The notes beneath the pieces are model-generated. The model did not search any database. It had not been told where the DNA came from and saw only the letters and a program-made list of their open reading frames with translations. The position numbers were made by a program, and so were the translations under genes. This document shows, one piece after another, positions 26,095 to 28,005 of a DNA stretch of 28,005 nt (positions within the stretch are counted from its first letter, which is position 1; every line of letters starts with the position of its first letter). Location: contig JAOZRH010000003.1 in the NCBI GenBank assembly GCA_029931905.1, positions 13,166 through 41,170 of the forward strand, given 5' to 3'. The DNA comes from Fidelibacterota bacterium. GTDB lineage: Bacteria > Fidelibacterota > Fidelibacteria > Fidelibacterales > Fidelibacteraceae.

Positions 26095-26697
26095 TTATTT
26101 ATGACCCATTAACCGTTTAATTTTTTTAATATAACCTTTGGTTTCTTCATGTTTCTATGTAGTAACATCTTCACCATAATAAATGACATCATCCTAAGTA
26201 TTACATGCTTCTCCGGTTCTTTCAATGCACCTTTTTTGACCTTTTAAGATATTACCAAGTCCAGCATTATAACTACCAAAGGTAAGTGCAATTCTATCTA
26301 CAAGAGGGCGGGGTGAAGTCTATTGATTATAAAGCCATCTATCATATTTGATACCTACAGATATTGCCCATTTTGGTTCATCTGGTGTTCCCTCTGTTGA
26401 TTGTTCTTTCTAAGTTGGTGGCATTATCTGCATAATTCCTTTTGCACCAACTGGACTAATTGCATCGGGTGTTAAATTTGATTCTGCATAACCTTGTGCT
26501 TTAAACTATCTATAGTCAAACCCAACACCAAAATAACGTTTACTTGCCTTATTAAATAGTATATCATATTTTTTAGTATAATTATCAATTGGTTTGTCAT
26601 CAAATGGACCACCATCACAAACTGATATATTAATCAGAAATACCAATGCTACAATTAATTTAACCCAAGTCCGAATACTAATCCTGTACATACGCAT
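26095..26697 (-). CDS. Lytic transglycosylase (SLT) with five in-frame TAG
   Basis: A 200-residue protein from ATG 26697 to TAA 26095 with TAG at codons 64, 96, 126, 168 and 181. A basic-hydrophobic N-terminus (MYRISIRTWVKLIVALVFL) is a likely signal peptide or anchor. The SLT motifs are split by the TAGs: GYAESNL with the catalytic E72, SPVGAKGIMQIMPPT, and SYNAGLGNI. They combine in the order of soluble lytic transglycosylases that cleave peptidoglycan. Four TAGs fall at places where relatives carry Trp as I recall (R-x-FKAQ, T-x-KE, NQ-x-TSPRP, NT-x-DDV). The gene start overlaps the end of the DUF350-like gene by 43 bases. It acts in lysis or in DNA entry. Confidence 0.85.
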
Positions 26698-26924
26698 ACA
26701 CCTACAAGCAGTGCTCCAACTGCTATACCAACAGCTATATTACCATCTCTTAGCTCTTGACCTATAATGAATTGTGGAGTTACTTTGTTAAACATATAAT
26801 ATGCAATCATACATAACGGAATAGCAAAAAGTCCACCACCAATAGCATATCCAAAGTTTAAAATAATTATCGCTAATTTTTCTGATGTTAATAATGCTGC
26901 AATTGCAGTTAATAGTGCTTCCAT
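26655..26924 (-). CDS. DUF350-like small membrane protein, possible holin
   Basis: An 89-residue protein with three hydrophobic segments (about 17-41, 47-56 and 64-88). The central QELRDGNIAVGIAVGALLVG has the E-L-x-x-G-N-x-A pattern of DUF350 membrane proteins. It overlaps the lytic transglycosylase gene, and a small membrane protein beside a cell-wall hydrolase suggests a holin or hydrolase-release function; this is an inference. ATG 26924 has GAAAGG upstream and overlaps the previous stop (TAATG). No in-frame TAG. Confidence 0.72.
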   Translation of the reverse strand: MEALLTAIAALLTSEKLAIIILNFGYAIGGGLFAIPLCMIAYYMFNKVTPQFIIGQELRDGNIAVGIAVGALLVGVCVCTGLVFGLGLN

Positions 26925-27199
26925 TATAATGACCTTTCAATTTGTTCAATTGAATTATCCATATTAGTAATTTCCATTATCATATTAACTTTTAAATAAT
27001 CAATATTATTAATGTTTTCAAATTCACCCACCAGTTTATACATACCTTCTTTCTTACAACTCAATTGAATAGATAAATTACTGATTTTAAATGTAGTTAC
27101 ATTTATAGGAATATTAATTTCTGGTGGTATATTAAAAGTTTTAACTATTGGATATTGTGCATCAGATCCTTTTTTAAAAAAAATTATCACTTTAGACAT
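26924..27199 (-). CDS. Hypothetical beta-rich protein (91 aa)
   Basis: A 91-residue protein from ATG 27199 (AAAGG upstream) to TAA shared with the next start. It shows alternating hydrophobic strands (INIPINVTTFKISNLSIQLS, then GEFENINNIDYLKVNMIMEI), suggesting a small beta sandwich. No motif is recognised. It is in the same tight array as the membrane protein and the lytic enzyme. Confidence 0.62.
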   Translation of the reverse strand: MSKVIIFFKKGSDAQYPIVKTFNIPPEINIPINVTTFKISNLSIQLSCKKEGMYKLVGEFENINNIDYLKVNMIMEITNMDNSIEQIERSL

Positions 27200-27431
27200 T
27201 TTCTATTACCTTTTTTTCTTTTAATTCTTGTGCATCACAACATGTTGTATCGGATGATCGTTTAAAATAAAATGAACCACATAAATCACATTGTTCCATA
27301 TTAATAATATCAGAATTGTAATTAGTATCTTCACCAAATATTGTTTTACATCTATGACATACTATCACCCGCCTACCTTGAATAATGGAAGATTCAAGTA
27401 CACCATTTTTGCATTTAGGACATGGTTTCAT
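27192..27431 (-). CDS. Small double zinc-ribbon-like protein
   Basis: A 79-residue protein. I choose ATG 27431, which overlaps the previous stop (TAATG) with AAGGA ten bases upstream, rather than TTG 27476 farther upstream. It has C4-x2-C7 and C23-x2-C26 pairs (MKPCPKC, IVCHRC), making one zinc ribbon. A second group (QCDLCG, then TTCCDA) follows. Such small proteins bind nucleic acid or act as adaptors. Its start overlaps the 73-residue gene by one base. Confidence 0.65.
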   Translation of the reverse strand: MKPCPKCKNGVLESSIIQGRRVIVCHRCKTIFGEDTNYNSDIINMEQCDLCGSFYFKRSSDTTCCDAQELKEKKVIENV

Positions 27432-27652
27432 TATCCGAAAGTCCTTGCCCACCAACTTAATTCTTTTTGTGGACAATCTTCTGGATTAAATAATGCACGT
27501 TCCATTGCTTCTTCAATTGCATGGCGTGTAAACAAAGCATTCTTCTCAGTACCATCCTCAAGAACTACCTTACATGGTTGATACTTCAATGCTCCACCAA
27601 ATTTACGGTCTTTATTATCTACTACTTCGTTTAAAAATATTTTTCCTTCCAT
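27431..27652 (-). CDS. Hypothetical phage protein (73 aa)
   Basis: A 73-residue protein from ATG 27652 (AAGG eight bases upstream) to TAA. The first half is beta-like (PCKVVLEDGTEKNALF) and the second is helical (RHAIEEAMERALFNPEDCPQ), ending in KELSWWARTFG. The pattern looks like a small globular domain conserved in phages, but I cannot name it. Confidence 0.62.
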   Translation of the reverse strand: MEGKIFLNEVVDNKDRKFGGALKYQPCKVVLEDGTEKNALFTRHAIEEAMERALFNPEDCPQKELSWWARTFG

Positions 27653-27662
27653 GACATTTACC

Positions 27663-28005
27663 TTATTTAAAATTTATATTATAATACCGTTTAACTCTTT
27701 CATTATCAATACCTTTAATCACAATATCAAAATTAAAATCATTTGGTATTGGTACATTAACCGATTCCAACATATATCTTAAGTTCACATATGGATGGGT
27801 TGATAAGTCCCCTAAATTAACCACAACAAACTTATTGTAGTTACCACCCTCAATTCTTGCCAAATCGCCAAATATACTAAGATATGCTCGTTTAATCCTA
27901 TTATTTGGATCTTTCATAAATGCATTTACTGGATTATTCTTAATATGTCCATTATCCAATGTACTAACTATCTGTGCTGGCTAAGATCTGGTTGAAATGA
28001 TACTA
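27663..28005 (-). CDS. Partial hypothetical protein with in-frame TAG, cut by right edge
   Basis: The frame ends at TAA 27663 and is open up to the right edge of the window if TAG at 27981-27983 is read as sense (STRS[TAG]PAQIVSTLDNGH). Only a TTG at 27959 would serve as a start in the standard code, with no SD. The visible part has KRAYLSIFGDLARIEGGNYN and YVNLRYMLESVNVPIPNDFN. The 5' end lies outside the window. Function unknown. Confidence 0.6.

Noticed and set aside
3349..28005. TAGs as random G-to-A damage of TGG codons
   Set aside because: Such damage would also create TGA at Trp codons, and none is seen in frame; the affected genes are clustered by function.

Overview
This AT-rich 28-kb window reads as part of a large tailed-bacteriophage genome. 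Essentially every supported gene lies on the minus strand, in tight arrays with TAATG or ATGA junctions and clear Shine-Dalgarno sequences (AGGAG, AAGG, AGAGG). Recognisable phage functions are a portal-like protein, a coiled-coil tail fibre and other tail proteins, a lytic transglycosylase beside a small membrane protein, an SSB, a FEN-type 5' nuclease, a RecB/Cas4-like Fe-S nuclease, a Rad50/gp46-like ATPase and a DnaQ-type exonuclease. Good SD sites and TTGACA promoters suggest a host with ordinary sigma70-type signals rather than a Bacteroidetes host; that is an inference.

The main result is that TAG is not a stop codon in many genes. Nineteen in-frame TAG codons interrupt nine genes, and reading through each one joins open frames into full proteins that begin at an SD-preceded start and end at TAA or TGA. 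The affected genes are mainly structural and lysis genes: lytic transglycosylase (5 TAG), three tail genes (3+3+2), portal (1), a 703-codon gene (2), a PD-(D/E)XK nuclease-like gene (1), a small barrel-like gene (1) and a gene cut by the right edge (1). The replication, repair and RNA genes contain none. The known phage recoding of this codon is TAG to Gln. Here several TAGs sit where, as I remember the families, Trp is expected (lytic transglycosylase, PD-(D/E)XK nuclease, tail proteins), so the decoded residue may be Trp. This rests on remembered family patterns and needs alignment.

Layout from the left edge. 1-1038 holds a fragmentary coding signal, a DnaQ-like exonuclease and a frameshifted small gene. 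1107-3281 holds two small unknown genes, a GHKL ATPase fused to a zinc-metallopeptidase motif, and a tiny Cys-containing ORF. 3349-6447 is the tail module, rich in TAG. 6577-11617 is an RNA-repair and accessory module: HD-Pnk, a Cys-rich protein, a metallophosphoesterase, a NADAR protein, a zinc-ribbon phage protein, a Lys-rich protein and a CCA-adding enzyme. 11726-13516 is Rad50-like. 13535-17236 holds large unknown proteins. 17205-18659 holds the nuclease-like gene and SSB. 18673-22240 holds small barrel-like proteins and the portal. 22256-26034 holds the FEN nuclease, an acidic/basic protein, a bS21-like ribosomal protein, the RecB-like nuclease and two unknowns. 26095-28005 holds lysis and small unknown genes.

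The genes suggest a phage that controls translation and RNA integrity: CCA end repair, 5'/3' RNA end healing, a ribosomal bS21 homologue and reassigned TAG fit together. No tRNA gene was recognised here, so the expected suppressor tRNA must lie elsewhere. Rho-independent terminators follow the SSB, Rad50-like and CCA genes, and six sites match TTGACA-N16-18-TANATT ahead of transcription units.
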